Below, one piece after another: positions 18,702 through 27,584 of a stretch of 64,000 nucleotides of DNA; positions within the stretch are counted from its first letter, which is position 1; each line of letters starts with the position of its first letter. Position numbers and translations under genes: made by a program. Source of the stretch: JAJPKK01 sp963702755 (GTDB lineage Bacteria > Pseudomonadota > Alphaproteobacteria > Rhizobiales > Xanthobacteraceae); assembly GCA_963702755.1 (NCBI GenBank), contig CAVPDZ010000030.1:1-64000 (forward strand), in the 5' to 3' direction. The notes below the pieces were generated by a model, which did not search any database, was not told the origin of the DNA, and saw only the letters and a program-made list of their open reading frames with translations.

Positions 18702-20186
18702 TTACTTCGCAACGTCGGCGCGTTGATTCCCTGCCGTCACCTCGAAGGCGAAGTGGAACCCCGGCAGATCCTCGCCCGGATGATCCTGCTCATAAGTGAG
18801 CTGGGGGATGCGGAAGTTGTTCGGCCGCGTCTCGGCGCCCTTGTAGATGCCGGGATAGAGATCGATGTAGTGCATCCCCGGCGCGCCGGTTGCACGCATG
18901 ATGATCTCGACGTCGCCCTGGCTGTTGAAGGCGCAGACATAGCCCGTGTAATTGTTGTCGTAGACGACGTTGTAGATGTTTGCGGTCTCGGTCCAGCCCA
19001 CGCCCTTGAGGTGGATCGTGAAGGTGGTGCCGGCCGGCCCGCGCGTCACGTCCACTGGCAACGCGGTCGGCTTGATCCAGAAAGCGCCGAGCTTCTTTGT
19101 CCCGCCGTTGTCGATCCATAGTCCGTGGGTGCCGCCGAGATCGTCGGGCGTCGTAAAATGGAATTCCGCTCGGCCGGAAGAATCGGCGATCGCTTGCGCG
19201 ATCGGCTTCGAGGTTTCCTCCCAGCCCTGACCGGTCATGCGATTGCCGACGACGCGCGTCCAGTTGAGCTGATAAGTCTTGCCCGGCGTGAGGCCGTCGC
19301 CGCGGACCGCAACCGGCTCGCCGACACCCGCAAATGCCGGGCTGGCGACGAGTTCGCCCTGGGGAGCCAGCCGCCGGACGTCCTTCTGTGCCTGTGCCGC
19401 CGGCGGCGCAGGCATGACGGGCGCGCCATCGGTGACGGTGAAGCCAAGCTCGAAGCGCGGCCGGCCGGGCGCCGGGTTTTGCTCGGGGTTGCGATAGGGA
19501 AATGTCAGCTCCCCGTGCATCACTTCGATCACGTGCAGCCCCGGGCCGCCGGTCGCCGGTACGGTGAAGTGTGCCGACCCGCGCGTCGTCACCGACGAAA
19601 TCCAGCCTGTGAAGTTGTTGTCGTAGATCACATCCCACGAATTGTAGAGCGAGCGGAAGCCGATGCCCTTCACGTCGAAGGTGATCGGCGTGCCGGGCGG
19701 TCCGCTCTTGGGCGAGATCTCGACCGACATATCAAGGTTGAAGGCAACCTGCGTGAACAGCCGCCCGCCCTGCTGCAGCACGATGTCATGCAAGAAGCCG
19801 TAGTCGTCGGGCGCGATGAACGTCGCGCTCAAGCGGCCAGCGGCGTCAGATTTTGCCTTGGCGATCTCGTAAGCGACAGGCGTGAACTCGCGGCCGTGAT
19901 ACTCGGCGTTTGCCACTTTCCATTCGCCGTTGACGGTGACCCAGACGAATTGGAATTCCTGGCCAGGCGGCAACCCTTCCGCCTTGAGCGTCACCGGCGT
20001 GCCGGCCGGAGCGTGCTCCGGCACAGCATCGAGGCGTCCGACATAGCCGTTGGAGGGCTTTCCGACTGCGATTTCCGGACCAAGGGCTGTCAGCGGACCC
20101 GCCGCGGTTGAACCTGACTGGTCCACAAGCACAAGCGCCATCAGCGCGCACGCCACTCCGGCCGCGCGGCCGCCACCCGTCCACAT
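18702..20186 (-). CDS. secreted protein with duplicated Ig/IPT-like domain pairs
   Basis: 494 residues from ATG at 20186, with an N-terminal hydrophobic export signal (AAGVACALMALVLVDQSGSTAAG). The mature part is an A-B-A-B arrangement. A domains open PAGTPVTLKAEGLPPGQEFQFVWV and GVGEPVAVRGDGLTPGKTYQLNW. B domains read GPPGTPITFDVKGIGFRS ... VIYDNNFTGW and GPAGTTFTIHLKGVGWTE ... VVYDNNYTGY, each ending in a PGLHVIE/PGMHYID strand. These look like surface or periplasmic Ig-fold modules. No catalytic motif seen and no named family recognised. It starts 18 nt downstream of the 20204-20695 gene and is probably cotranscribed with it. Confidence 0.75.
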   Translation of the reverse strand: MWTGGGRAAGVACALMALVLVDQSGSTAAGPLTALGPEIAVGKPSNGYVGRLDAVPEHAPAGTPVTLKAEGLPPGQEFQFVWVTVNGEWKVANAEYHGREFTPVAYEIAKAKSDAAGRLSATFIAPDDYGFLHDIVLQQGGRLFTQVAFNLDMSVEISPKSGPPGTPITFDVKGIGFRSLYNSWDVIYDNNFTGWISSVTTRGSAHFTVPATGGPGLHVIEVMHGELTFPYRNPEQNPAPGRPRFELGFTVTDGAPVMPAPPAAQAQKDVRRLAPQGELVASPAFAGVGEPVAVRGDGLTPGKTYQLNWTRVVGNRMTGQGWEETSKPIAQAIADSSGRAEFHFTTPDDLGGTHGLWIDNGGTKKLGAFWIKPTALPVDVTRGPAGTTFTIHLKGVGWTETANIYNVVYDNNYTGYVCAFNSQGDVEIIMRATGAPGMHYIDLYPGIYKGAETRPNNFRIPQLTYEQDHPGEDLPGFHFAFEVTAGNQRADVAK

Positions 20187-20203
20187 TCGCAGAATCCTGA
20201 TTG

Positions 20204-20695
20204 TTATTGCTTCATCGCCGGTTCGCCGGCCACCACCATCAACTGCGTGGTTGCACGGTTGAACGGCTCCCAAGTGACTTCGCTGCCATCGTTCATGGTG
20301 GCGATGACCTTGTAGCCGACAGTCCCCGTGGGGAAATCTTCCGGAATGGTCCAGAACAGCGACCAGAAGTGGTCGGTCGGCGGCGTACCATGGGGCTTGT
20401 AGCCGGCCGGCAGCTTCATGCCATTACCGAGCTCCACCACGACTCCCTTGATGACCTTATCGTCGGCGATCGTGCCGTTCGGCATCATCACGCGGATGCG
20501 GAAGGCCACCGCCTCCTTCCGCTTGTACTGATTCGCCAGCACGCAGAAGGGCCCGACCTGATTCGCCAGCGCATGACGGACGATGTCGCCTTCGAAGAAT
20601 AGCTTCTTTGCTTGTTGCGCCTGAGCTTGTGCGCCGCTCGTAAGCCCGCCGACAGCGAGCGACACGACGAGTGCCGAAAGGGTAAGCGATTTCAT
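20204..20695 (-). CDS. secreted hypothetical protein
   Basis: 163 residues with a signal peptide (MKSLTLSALVVSLAVGGLTSGAQAQ). The mature protein begins KKLFFEGDIVRHALANQVGPFCVLANQYKRKEAVAFRIRVMMPNGT. It contains VVVELGNGMKL, WSLFWTIPEDFPTGTVGYKVIATMNDG and a strand-rich end. The text suggests an Ig-like fold that could pair with the larger partner encoded just downstream. First gene of the pair; upstream lies a 269-nt divergent spacer toward the Deg protease. Confidence 0.75.
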   Translation of the reverse strand: MKSLTLSALVVSLAVGGLTSGAQAQAQQAKKLFFEGDIVRHALANQVGPFCVLANQYKRKEAVAFRIRVMMPNGTIADDKVIKGVVVELGNGMKLPAGYKPHGTPPTDHFWSLFWTIPEDFPTGTVGYKVIATMNDGSEVTWEPFNRATTQLMVVAGEPAMKQ

Positions 20696-20964
20696 GCAGG
20701 GTCCCTCCTAAGTGATGCGAAAAGCATTATGATTTTTATGGACCATAGCCTGTTTTTGCCCCCCTCGGAAGGGGGTGTTTGCCTGTGGCCAGCGCATTTC
20801 GCATGATCGCAGCCGTCTGCTTGCTATTTTGGAAGGCCTGCCGTTGGGGTTGCACCAGCGGCCATGAGCTCCCTTCGTGAGGCTGCTCCACCGAGCCTCA
20901 CCGCCCTTCAATTCCCTCAATGCTCGCTTTATATCTCCGCCTGTCAGGGGACGGAGCAAAGCCT

Positions 20965-22386
20965 ATGAAATTGCGGAAGATTGCCTGCCTCGCCATTGTG
21001 CTGCCGGGACTGTGCGCCGGGCTCGCCCAAACGATTGGTTCTGCGGCGGCTCAGGAATTGCGGGTGCCGTCCTCACCCGCCGAGATCAAGCTCAGCTATG
21101 CTCCTGTCGTTAAGCGGGTGGCGCCGGCGGTGGTGAATGTTTATGCCGCCCGGATTGTAGAGAACCGCGCGCCCCTCTTCGACGACCCGATCTTTCGCTT
21201 TTTTGGCGGCGGCGGGCTCGGTGGGCCCCGCGAGCAAGTGCAGCGCTCGCTCGGCTCCGGGGTGATCGTCGATCCGTCCGGTCTTGTGGTGACCAATCAC
21301 CACGTCATTGAGAAGGCTGACCAGATCAAAGTCTCGCTTGCGGACAAACGCGAATTCGAGGCCGACGTCGTGCTCAAGGACCAGCGGTCCGACCTTGCCG
21401 TGCTTCGCCTCAAGGATGCCGGCCACGAGCGCTTTGCCTCGATCGATTTCGGCGATTCCGACGCATTGCAAGTGGGCGATGTCGTGTTGGCCATCGGCAA
21501 TCCGTTCGGCGTCGGCCAAACCGTCACGCACGGCATCGTCTCCGCGGTGGCACGCACGCAGGTCGGCATTACCGACTATCAGTTCTTCATCCAGACCGAT
21601 GCGGCCATCAATCCCGGCAACTCGGGCGGCGCGCTGGTCGACGTCGCAGGGCGCCTCGTCGGCATCAATACCGCGATCTTCTCGCGCTCCGGCGGCTCCA
21701 TGGGCATCGGCTTCGCGATCCCGGTCAACATGGTGCGCGGCGTCGTGGCCTCGGCCCAGGGAGGCAGTCACGTGGTGCGGCGGCCCTGGCTCGGCGCCAA
21801 GCTGCAGGCGGTGACGCCCGACATTGCGGAAAATCTCAGCCTCAAGCGGCCGAGCGGCGCGCTCGTTGCCACCGTCGCTACCAAGAGCCCGGCCGCGCGC
21901 GCCGGCCTGCGCACCGGCGATCTCATCGTTGCCGTCGACGGGCAGGCGGTGGATGACCCCAATGCGTTCGATTACCGCTTCGCGACCAAGGGGCTCGGCG
22001 GCCGCGCCGAACTCGGCGTCGTGCGAGCCGGCAAGGAGGTCAAGCTGGCTGTTGCTCTTGAATCGGCCACCGAAACTCCGCGCGAGGAGACCGTTGTCAC
22101 TACGCGCTCGCCGCTGCTCGGTGCAAAGGTCGCGAACCTCAGCCCAGCAATCGCTGAGGAATTGAAACTCGACTATACGCTGCACGGTGTCGCCGTGACC
22201 GAGGTCGAGGATGGGTCCGTGGCTCAGACCTACGGCTTTCAGAAGGGCGACGTCCTGCTGTCGGTCAACAATGCCAAAATCGAAACGACCGAGGATTTGC
22301 TCAAGACGTTGAGCAAGCCGAGCCGGCTCTGGCGGCTCACGATCCAGCGCGGCAATCAACAGATCTCGGCGGTGCTTGGCGGATGA
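20965..22386 (+). CDS. Do/Deg family periplasmic serine protease with two PDZ domains
   Basis: HtrA-type protease/chaperone for misfolded envelope proteins. After the signal peptide, the trypsin fold has catalytic His (VVTNHHVIEKAD), Asp (DQRSDLAVLRL) and Ser (AAINPGNSGGALVD). Two PDZ domains follow (GARLGAKL-type PWLGAKLQAVTPDIAENL ... GLRTGDLIVAVDG, and LLGAKVANLSPAIAEEL ... GFQKGDVLLSVNN). 473 residues from ATG at 20965; an earlier in-frame ATG at 20920 lacks a signal peptide start. The stop overlaps the rarA start (ATGA). Confidence 0.93.
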   Translation: MKLRKIACLAIVLPGLCAGLAQTIGSAAAQELRVPSSPAEIKLSYAPVVKRVAPAVVNVYAARIVENRAPLFDDPIFRFFGGGGLGGPREQVQRSLGSGVIVDPSGLVVTNHHVIEKADQIKVSLADKREFEADVVLKDQRSDLAVLRLKDAGHERFASIDFGDSDALQVGDVVLAIGNPFGVGQTVTHGIVSAVARTQVGITDYQFFIQTDAAINPGNSGGALVDVAGRLVGINTAIFSRSGGSMGIGFAIPVNMVRGVVASAQGGSHVVRRPWLGAKLQAVTPDIAENLSLKRPSGALVATVATKSPAARAGLRTGDLIVAVDGQAVDDPNAFDYRFATKGLGGRAELGVVRAGKEVKLAVALESATETPREETVVTTRSPLLGAKVANLSPAIAEELKLDYTLHGVAVTEVEDGSVAQTYGFQKGDVLLSVNNAKIETTEDLLKTLSKPSRLWRLTIQRGNQQISAVLGG

Positions 22387-23735
22387 GTGCACGCACCAAG
22401 CGGGACACTGGAGGGCTTTTTGCGGCGGCCGGTTTAGACCGCGATGCCCCACGTCCGCTTGCCGATCGGTTGCGACCGCACACGCTCGCCGAGGTGGTTG
22501 GCCAAGACCATCTCATCGGTCCTGACGGCGTGCTCACGCGCATGCTGGAGACGAAGAGCCTCGGCTCGTTGATCTTCTGGGGTCCGCCGGGCACGGGAAA
22601 GACCACTGTCGCGCGGCTCCTCGCCGGCGCGACCAGCATGCATTTCGAGCAACTTTCGGCGGTGTTCTCCGGCGTCGCCGACCTCAAGAAGGCGTTCGAT
22701 GCCGCCCGCGCGCGCCGCGAAACAGGTCTCGGCACGCTGCTGTTCGTCGACGAGGTGCACCGGTTCAATCGCGCACAGCAGGACTCGTTTCTGCCGGTGA
22801 TGGAAGACGGCACCGTGGTGCTGGTCGGCGCCACCACTGAAAATCCATCCTTCGAGCTTAATGCCGCGCTGTTGTCGCGGGCGCGCGTGCTCGTCTTCCA
22901 TCCGCTCGATGCGGCCGCAATTGAAAAGCTGCTCGCTCGCGCCGAGGCTGTCGAAGGCCGGTCGCTGCCACTCGATGCCGATGCTCGCGCCTCGCTCGTG
23001 CGCATGGCGGACGGCGACGGCCGCGCCGCGTTGACTTTGGCCGAGGAAATCTGGCGCGCCGCCCGCAAGGACGAGGTATTCGGCGCGGCACAGCTGCAGG
23101 CGATCGTCCAGCGCCGCGCCCCGATCTATGACAAGTCCCAAGACGGGCACTACAACCTGATTTCGGCCCTGCACAAGTCGGTGCGCGGATCCGATCCCGA
23201 CGCGGCGCTCTATTATCTCTGCCGCATGCTCGATGCCGGCGAGAGCCCGCTCTACCTCGCCCGTCGTGTGGTGCGGATGGCGATCGAGGATGTGGGCCTC
23301 GCCGACCCGCAGGCTCTCGTTGTCGCCAATGCCGCGAAGGATGCTTACGACTTTCTTGGCAGCCCCGAGGGCGAGCTGGCGATCGCGGAGGCCGTGATCT
23401 ACATCGCGACCGCACCGAAATCGAATGCGGCCTATGCCGCTTATGGCGCTGCCATGCGCGCCGCCAAGGAAGCGGGCTCGCTGCTGCCGCCGAAGCACAT
23501 CCTCAACGCCCCGACGAAATTGATGAAAGGCGAGGGTTATGGCGCCGGTTACGATTATGACCACGACGCGCCCGATGCATTTTCCGGACAGGACTACTTC
23601 CCCGAAGCGCTCGGTCGTCAGCAGTTTTATGATCCGCCTGAGCGCGGTTTCGAGCGTGAGATCAGAAAGCGGCTGGATTACTGGGCGAAGTTGCGTAGGG
23701 AGCGCGCCGGGCGAGCGGGCACGCCGCAAGGGTGA
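22383..23735 (+). CDS. rarA: replication-associated recombination protein RarA (MgsA)
   Basis: AAA+ clamp-loader-like ATPase acting at stalled replication forks. LADRLRPHTLAEVVGQDHLIG, Walker A WGPPGTGKTTVARLLA, Walker B TLLFVDEVHRFNRAQQDSFLPVMEDG, sensor 1 LVGATTENPSFELNAALLSR and the C-terminal tetramerisation part (ALYYLCRMLDAGESPLYLARRVVRMA). 450 residues. Overlaps the Deg gene upstream and the pseudouridine synthase gene downstream, so the three are one translational unit. Confidence 0.95.
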   Translation: MSARTKRDTGGLFAAAGLDRDAPRPLADRLRPHTLAEVVGQDHLIGPDGVLTRMLETKSLGSLIFWGPPGTGKTTVARLLAGATSMHFEQLSAVFSGVADLKKAFDAARARRETGLGTLLFVDEVHRFNRAQQDSFLPVMEDGTVVLVGATTENPSFELNAALLSRARVLVFHPLDAAAIEKLLARAEAVEGRSLPLDADARASLVRMADGDGRAALTLAEEIWRAARKDEVFGAAQLQAIVQRRAPIYDKSQDGHYNLISALHKSVRGSDPDAALYYLCRMLDAGESPLYLARRVVRMAIEDVGLADPQALVVANAAKDAYDFLGSPEGELAIAEAVIYIATAPKSNAAYAAYGAAMRAAKEAGSLLPPKHILNAPTKLMKGEGYGAGYDYDHDAPDAFSGQDYFPEALGRQQFYDPPERGFEREIRKRLDYWAKLRRERAGRAGTPQG

Positions 23736-24976
23736 GGGAGCGGAGCGTGAAGCGTAGCGGACCTAGGCAACCCGGAGGCGGCCGGCAAATGGCGGGACCG
23801 CGCCATCGCGACCGTTTGCGCGAGCGGGACCGGCCGCCTTCTAGGCACGATGCGGGTGACGCCGGGCGCCGCGGGCCAACCAAGTCACCGGCCTCGACGC
23901 GAGGGAAAAGCGGGCGACCACGGATCTCCGTTGCCAGCAAACCAGTGCGCGAAGAAGCTCCTGCGGTACCTGTCCTCCCGCAAGAGGCAACCAAAGTGCA
24001 AACCGTTGCCGTCACCGCGGACGAGGCGGGAATGCGGGTCGACCGGTTCCTCGAAGCGAAATTCCCTGGCTTGTCGTTCTCCCACATCCAGCGCGTGATC
24101 CGGAAAGGCGAGTTGCGGGTTGACGGCAAGCGGGTCGATGGCAAGGACCGGCTCGCTGCCGGGCAGGCGGTGCGCATTCCGCCGTTGCGTCTCGAGGCGC
24201 CGAAATCCACCAATCTTTCGGAGGCCGACAAGAAGACGCTGGACCTCCTGAAATCGATGACGCTGTTCGAAGACGCCGACGTCCTCGTGCTCAACAAGCC
24301 GATGGGACTAGCCGTGCAGGGGGGCTCCGGCACGGTGCGACATCTCGATGGCATGCTCGAAGTGATGCGCGACAAGAGCGGCCAGCGCCCGCGTCTGGTG
24401 CATCGCCTCGACAAGGACACATCGGGTTGCCTTCTCGTCGCGAAGACCCGCTTTGCAGCCTCCTTCCTCGCCAAGGTGTTTCGCTCGCGCGAGGCCCGCA
24501 AGATCTACTGGGCCCTGGTTGTGGGCGTGCCGCGGCCGCGACAAGGCCGGATCTCTACGTTCCTCGCCAAGGAGGAGCGTGAGGATGAATTATTGATGCG
24601 GATCGCGCGGCACGGCGAGGAGGGTGCAAGTCACGCGGTGACGTACTACGCGGTGGTCGAGACCGCGGCGCAGCAGCTGGCCTGGGTATCGCTCAAGCCG
24701 GTGACCGGCCGCACCCATCAGCTTCGCGCGCATATGGCTCACATCGGGCATCCGATCGTTGGCGACCCGAAGTATTTCAACAAAGAAAACTGGGCGCTGC
24801 CCGGCGGCCTGCAGAACCGCCTGCACCTCCTTGCCCGGCGGATCGTCGTGCCGCACCCGCGCGGCGGGACGATTGATGCAACTGCACCGCTGCCTCCGCA
24901 TATGGTGCAGAGCTTCAATCTGCTCGGCCTCGATCTCACGCGCTATGATCCGATCGTTGAGGCTCCGGAGGAGTGA
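23732..24976 (+). CDS. RluA-family pseudouridine synthase with basic N-terminal extension
   Basis: Converts uridine to pseudouridine in rRNA (RluC/RluD type). Residues ~1-85 are a Lys/Arg/Pro-rich, probably disordered extension. The S4 RNA-binding domain follows (GMRVDRFLEAKFPGLSFSHIQRVIRKGELRVDGKRV). The catalytic motif is RPRLVHRLDKDTSGCLLVAKT with the active Asp; GRTHQLRAHMAHIGHPIVGDPKYF is the second signature. GTG at 23732 overlaps the rarA stop; an internal start is possible but no site is clearly better. RluC versus RluD cannot be settled by eye. Confidence 0.92.
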   Translation: MRERSVKRSGPRQPGGGRQMAGPRHRDRLRERDRPPSRHDAGDAGRRGPTKSPASTRGKSGRPRISVASKPVREEAPAVPVLPQEATKVQTVAVTADEAGMRVDRFLEAKFPGLSFSHIQRVIRKGELRVDGKRVDGKDRLAAGQAVRIPPLRLEAPKSTNLSEADKKTLDLLKSMTLFEDADVLVLNKPMGLAVQGGSGTVRHLDGMLEVMRDKSGQRPRLVHRLDKDTSGCLLVAKTRFAASFLAKVFRSREARKIYWALVVGVPRPRQGRISTFLAKEEREDELLMRIARHGEEGASHAVTYYAVVETAAQQLAWVSLKPVTGRTHQLRAHMAHIGHPIVGDPKYFNKENWALPGGLQNRLHLLARRIVVPHPRGGTIDATAPLPPHMVQSFNLLGLDLTRYDPIVEAPEE

Positions 24977-24980
24977 ACCT

Positions 24981-25601
24981 GTGAATCCGTCGAACCCGAG
25001 CGATTTCGAGCACTGGGAAAACCGCTTCTCGGTATCGGAATACGTTTTCGGCACGGCACCGAACGCGTTCCTTGCGTCCCAGGTTGACCAGCTCCCGAAA
25101 TCGGGTGTTGCGCTTGCGGTCGCAGACGGCGAGGGTCGCAATGGCGTCTGGCTCGCCGAGCATGGCCTTGACGTTCTGTCGATCGACTGGTCTCCGACCG
25201 CCCAGGCCAAGGCGCAAGCGCTCGCCCGAGAACGTGGGGTGCAGATGCGCACCGAGCGTGTCGACCTCCTCGCTTTTCCGTGGCCGACGGCCGCGTATGA
25301 CGTGATCGTCGGGATTTTCTTCCAGTTTCTCAATCCCGAGCAACGCCGCGAAGTCTTCGCTGGCATTTGCAAAGCGCTCAAGCCGGGTGGGCTTCTCCTG
25401 ATCGAGGGCTATCGGCCTGAGCAGTTGAAGTACAAGACCGGCGGCCCTTCCGAGATCGAGAACCTTTATACGCGCGAACTTCTCGAAACGGCTTTTGGCG
25501 GGCTGTCGGAGCTCAAGATCGTCGAGCACGACAGCGTCGTCCAAGAGGGGTCGCGCCACGTCGGCATGTCGGCGTTGATCGATCTCGTCGGACGGAAATA
25601 G
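24981..25601 (+). CDS. class I SAM-dependent methyltransferase (TehB-like)
   Basis: 206 residues. It starts at GTG 24981 with GGAGGAG upstream, 4 nt after the pseudouridine synthase stop. NPSDFEHWENRFSVSEYVFGTAPNAFL opens the family. Motif I is degenerate-looking VALAVADGEGRNGVWLAEHG, then VLSIDWSPTAQAKAQALARERG and AYDVIVGIFFQF, LKPGGLLLIEGY. Acceptor unknown; relatives include tellurite-resistance and thiol methyltransferases. Confidence 0.88.
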   Translation: MNPSNPSDFEHWENRFSVSEYVFGTAPNAFLASQVDQLPKSGVALAVADGEGRNGVWLAEHGLDVLSIDWSPTAQAKAQALARERGVQMRTERVDLLAFPWPTAAYDVIVGIFFQFLNPEQRREVFAGICKALKPGGLLLIEGYRPEQLKYKTGGPSEIENLYTRELLETAFGGLSELKIVEHDSVVQEGSRHVGMSALIDLVGRK

Positions 25602-25779
25602 ACGGATTTAATTCCCGCCATAATAATTCCGACATGATTTCGGCCGCGGATCGTTGCGTGATGCGCCGCCGCAGCCGTTGGCATTTTCCTTGGACGCCCC
25701 TGAGCGGTCACGGCTTGTACTCGCTGGGCGGCGGCGATAAACAAGCCGAATTCAACTTTTAGGATGCATGAGGAGAGCC

Positions 25780-26247
25780 ATGAAAAAATCGGGAAACGCC
25801 CTGCTTTGCGCCGCCGCCGCGATATGCGTCGGCCTCGCAGTCTTTGCCGCGCCGGCAAACGCCGAGACCCTGAAGGCCTGCAATGCCGAATGGAACACCA
25901 TGAAGGCGAACGGGACCGTCGGCGACAAGAAATACGCCGACTTCCGCAAGGAATGTCTCGCTCGTACCGCGGCTCCGGCCGAGACCGCAACACCGCCGGC
26001 GACACCTGCGGCTGCTGCGCCGGCAGCGACGCCCAAAGCTGCCGCCGCTCCCGCGGCAGCGGGTGAGCCGGTGTTTCCGACCGCGGTCTCTCAAAAGTAT
26101 TCGAGCGAGTCTGCCGGCCGTGCACGCATGCATACCTGCCGGGATCAATACGAAGAGAACAAGTCGGCTAATGCCAATGGCGGCTTGAAATGGATTCAGA
26201 AGGGCGGCGGCTATTACAGCGAGTGCAACAAGAAGCTCAAAAGCTGA
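25780..26247 (+). CDS. small secreted Ala/Pro-rich protein
   Basis: 155 residues. The signal peptide MKKSGNALLCAAAAICVGLAVFAAPANA leads to two short Cys-containing segments. The first is ETLKACNAEWNTMKANGTVGDKKYADFRKECLAR; the second, after an Ala/Pro/Thr linker, is GRARMHTCRDQYEENKSANANGGLKWIQKGGGYYSECNKKLKS. The paired-Cys segments resemble the PsiF-type repeats of alphaproteobacterial secreted proteins. Start at 25780 with GAGGAG upstream. Function unknown. Confidence 0.75.
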   Translation: MKKSGNALLCAAAAICVGLAVFAAPANAETLKACNAEWNTMKANGTVGDKKYADFRKECLARTAAPAETATPPATPAAAAPAATPKAAAAPAAAGEPVFPTAVSQKYSSESAGRARMHTCRDQYEENKSANANGGLKWIQKGGGYYSECNKKLKS

Positions 26248-26288
26248 CGTCGTGGCGCCTGCAAACTGACGCCGGACCAGTCATCGAT

Positions 26289-26315
26289 GGGGCAGGGAGG
26301 TCCTCTCCTTGCCCC
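26289..26315. terminator. hairpin between convergent genes
   Basis: An 11-bp stem with one G-U pair (ggggcagggag / ctccttgcccc) and a short loop. It sits between the small secreted protein stop (26247) and the stop of the Bug gene on the other strand (26360). No strong T-run follows. Confidence 0.4.
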
Positions 26316-26359
26316 GACGCTGCATGTGTTTATCGTGATGTGTGAACGACCGGCCCAAC

Positions 26360-27328
26360 TCAGTCCTGCTTGAGGCCGAGTTCGGCGGCGATCTGCTTTT
26401 CCTCTTCCATCTGCCTGAGCACGAAGGCGCGGAAATCGTCACTGCTCATGTAGATGAAGTCCTGGTTGAGCTTGTTCATCGTGTTGATGAACTGTGGCTC
26501 CTCCATGCCCTTCTTGAACGCGTCGTGCAAAATCTTGACGATGGCAGGATCGATGCCCTTGGGACCGACGAGCCCATAGGGGGAGTCCACCACCATATCG
26601 ATGCCGGAATCGCGCAAGGTCGGCACCTGGGGCCAGCTCTTGGTGCGCTCGGCGCCGAACGTGACAAGCATGCGGAATTGACCCGCCTCCACCTGCGGCG
26701 CCCAGCCGGTCGATGAGGCGATCGCATGAATGTGCCCGCCGAGCAGCGCATTGATCTGATCGGCATTGCCTTTGAACGGAACCGGGACCCAATCGATGCC
26801 CTTGAGCCGCGCAATGCGTTGCATCGAGATTTCGGGCGTCGTGAATGAACCGGTGGTCGCGTAATTCACCGTGCCGGGATGAGCCTTCGCATCCTGCAGC
26901 AATTCAGTAAAGCTGTGCCAGCGCGAGTTGCTTCGCACCACGACGCCCCAGGTGTAGCCAGTGACACCGATGATGTAGGTGAAGTCGGTCGCTGGATCGA
27001 AATTCACTTTGCTGATGTAGGGGGCGCGCCAGACCGCATCGAACATTTGCGCGACGGTGTAACCGTCCGGTCGCGCGCTCGCCGCCATCTGGGCTGGCCC
27101 GAGCGTGCCCGATGCGCCGGGTCGGTTCTCGACGACGATCGATTGGCCGAGGTGCTTCTCGGTCGCCTGCGCAAGCGCCCGGAAAGTGACATCGGTCGAG
27201 CCGCCGGCGCCGAAAGGCACGATGATGGTGACCGGGCGGGTCGGGAATTTCTCCGCTCCCGCGGCGCCGGTCGATCCGGCGAGTGCAAGCACGATTGGAC
27301 ATAGGGCTGCGAAGATGCGGCGGCTCAT
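26360..27328 (-). CDS. Bug family (TctC-type) tripartite tricarboxylate transporter binding protein
   Basis: Periplasmic solute receptor, usually for carboxylates. Signal peptide to AAGAEKFPTRPVTIIVPFGAGGSTDVTFRALAQATEKHLGQSIVVENRPGASG, the family opening. PVPFKGNADQINALLGGHIHAI and GVPRTL-like later blocks follow. Start at 27328 has GGGAGG upstream. There are no TctA/TctB membrane genes beside it, as is common for Bug proteins. It is divergent from the CoA-transferase gene, hinting that its ligand may feed that pathway. Confidence 0.92.
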   Translation of the reverse strand: MSRRIFAALCPIVLALAGSTGAAGAEKFPTRPVTIIVPFGAGGSTDVTFRALAQATEKHLGQSIVVENRPGASGTLGPAQMAASARPDGYTVAQMFDAVWRAPYISKVNFDPATDFTYIIGVTGYTWGVVVRSNSRWHSFTELLQDAKAHPGTVNYATTGSFTTPEISMQRIARLKGIDWVPVPFKGNADQINALLGGHIHAIASSTGWAPQVEAGQFRMLVTFGAERTKSWPQVPTLRDSGIDMVVDSPYGLVGPKGIDPAIVKILHDAFKKGMEEPQFINTMNKLNQDFIYMSSDDFRAFVLRQMEEEKQIAAELGLKQD

Positions 27329-27584
27329 GGCGCGACCTCCCATCGTCGCTTTGCGACGAACTTATTTGACCGCAACCTACACTGTGACCTCGGCGCGCGG
27401 AAGCTGCGTCGGCGTGGTCCGGCTGCGTTGCAATGGCGCGCCCTTGTCGCCCGTGGGGCACTGCCTTAGAAACGTGCGCGCCGCGCAAAGGGAAACAGAT
27501 GGCAAGATCGTCCGCGAACCGCCCGCAATCTCATGTCGCGCGTAAGCTGCCCGAAAGCGCCATCGCCCATGGGAAGCGCACGCG

